Assembly (NCBI GenBank): GCA_964634615.1
Contig: CAZWLQ010000020.1
Location: forward strand, 1 to 11,704
Direction: 5' to 3'
DNA length: 11,704 bases
From: EsbW-18 sp964634615
GTDB lineage: Bacteria; Patescibacteriota; Minisyncoccia; Phycocordibacterales; EsbW-18
Position 1 is the stretch's first letter. The number at the start of each line of letters is the position of its first letter. Positions 11,657-11,704 of this stretch are shown in pieces. The notes under the pieces were generated by a model. The model saw nothing but the letters and a program-made list of their open reading frames with translations, was not told the DNA's origin and did no database searches. Made by a program: the position numbers and the translations under genes.

Positions 11657-11704
11657 GTTCTCGACCCCGCCTCGGCACTCTTTCCTGCTTACGCAGGCGT
11701 GCCT

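Larger units (their letters stand above)
11500..11704 (-). other. Gene-free or degenerate stretch with GC-rich repeats
   Basis: 205 nt without a convincing gene. A minus-strand frame without a usable start runs from near 11687 to 11511 (SAEAGSRTLRILGAERL..., stop TAG) and includes the palindrome at 11582-11601. CCCGCCTCGGC at 11666-11676 is also found at 10284-10294. CCTGC-TTAC-GCAGG (11684-11697) is a small hairpin. It may be the remains of a gene continuing past the window edge. Confidence 0.5.

Noticed and set aside
1..11704. CRISPR array, transposase gene or prophage
   Set aside because: No regularly spaced repeats and no transposase, integrase or phage gene were found on either strand; repeats present are isolated pairs.
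11582..11704. tRNA pseudogene around the second palindrome
   Set aside because: Flanks contain tRNA-like words, but no acceptor or T-stem pairs could be drawn.

Overview
This 11.7 kb stretch looks like the chromosome of a small-genome bacterium, most likely of the Candidatus Patescibacteria (CPR; Parcubacteria-like). That placement is an inference. It rests on the mixture of housekeeping genes, a Chlamydia-type (class Ic) ribonucleotide reductase, a zinc-free L33 protein, weak or absent Shine-Dalgarno sequences, and a 20-bp GC-rich palindrome scattered through non-coding DNA. The standard genetic code is sufficient throughout, and almost every gene lies on the minus strand.

Layout, left to right. 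9-80: tRNA-Arg(CCT), plus strand. 87-515: DoxX-family membrane protein. 580-880: an unusual tRNA-Gly locus. An intact tRNA-Gly(CCC) sits between the two halves of a tRNA-Gly(GCC) whose sequence is broken in the anticodon loop; the 3' half also carries a 20-bp palindrome in its T-loop, and a second copy of its 3' end lies 50 bp further on. 880-1299: FtsB/DivIC-like protein, divergent from a 34-residue membrane peptide (1347-1451). 1471-1525: terminator-like inverted repeats. 1537-5046: lepA and murJ, a likely operon in the order murJ-lepA. 5139-5470: RNase P RNA (rnpB) with its own -10 box and a downstream GC hairpin. 5520-9427: nrdA-nrdB operon. 9428-9639: non-coding region with two TTATCCACC (DnaA-box-like) sites and hairpins. 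9640-10116: DUF192 protein. 10356-10426: tRNA-Trp(CCA). 10497-10664: rpmG. 10723-11499: an AT-richer endonuclease/exonuclease/phosphatase-family protein. 11500-11704: non-coding or degenerate DNA with a second copy of the palindrome.

The genes belong to basic functions: translation (tRNAs, L33, LepA), tRNA 5' processing (RNase P), cell-wall lipid II export and division (MurJ, FtsB-like), and DNA precursor synthesis (NrdAB). The 5' end of rnpB, set by its terminal helix, lies 6 nt downstream of a TATACT box. The same spacing puts the predicted start sites of rpmG and the DUF192 gene on their ATG codons, which suggests leaderless mRNAs.

The most unusual part is the interrupted tRNA-Gly(GCC). 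Its halves match in the acceptor, anticodon and T stems, so it was certainly one tRNA gene. Whether it is a decayed attachment site, a pseudogene, or a gene matured by an unknown route cannot be decided from this window.
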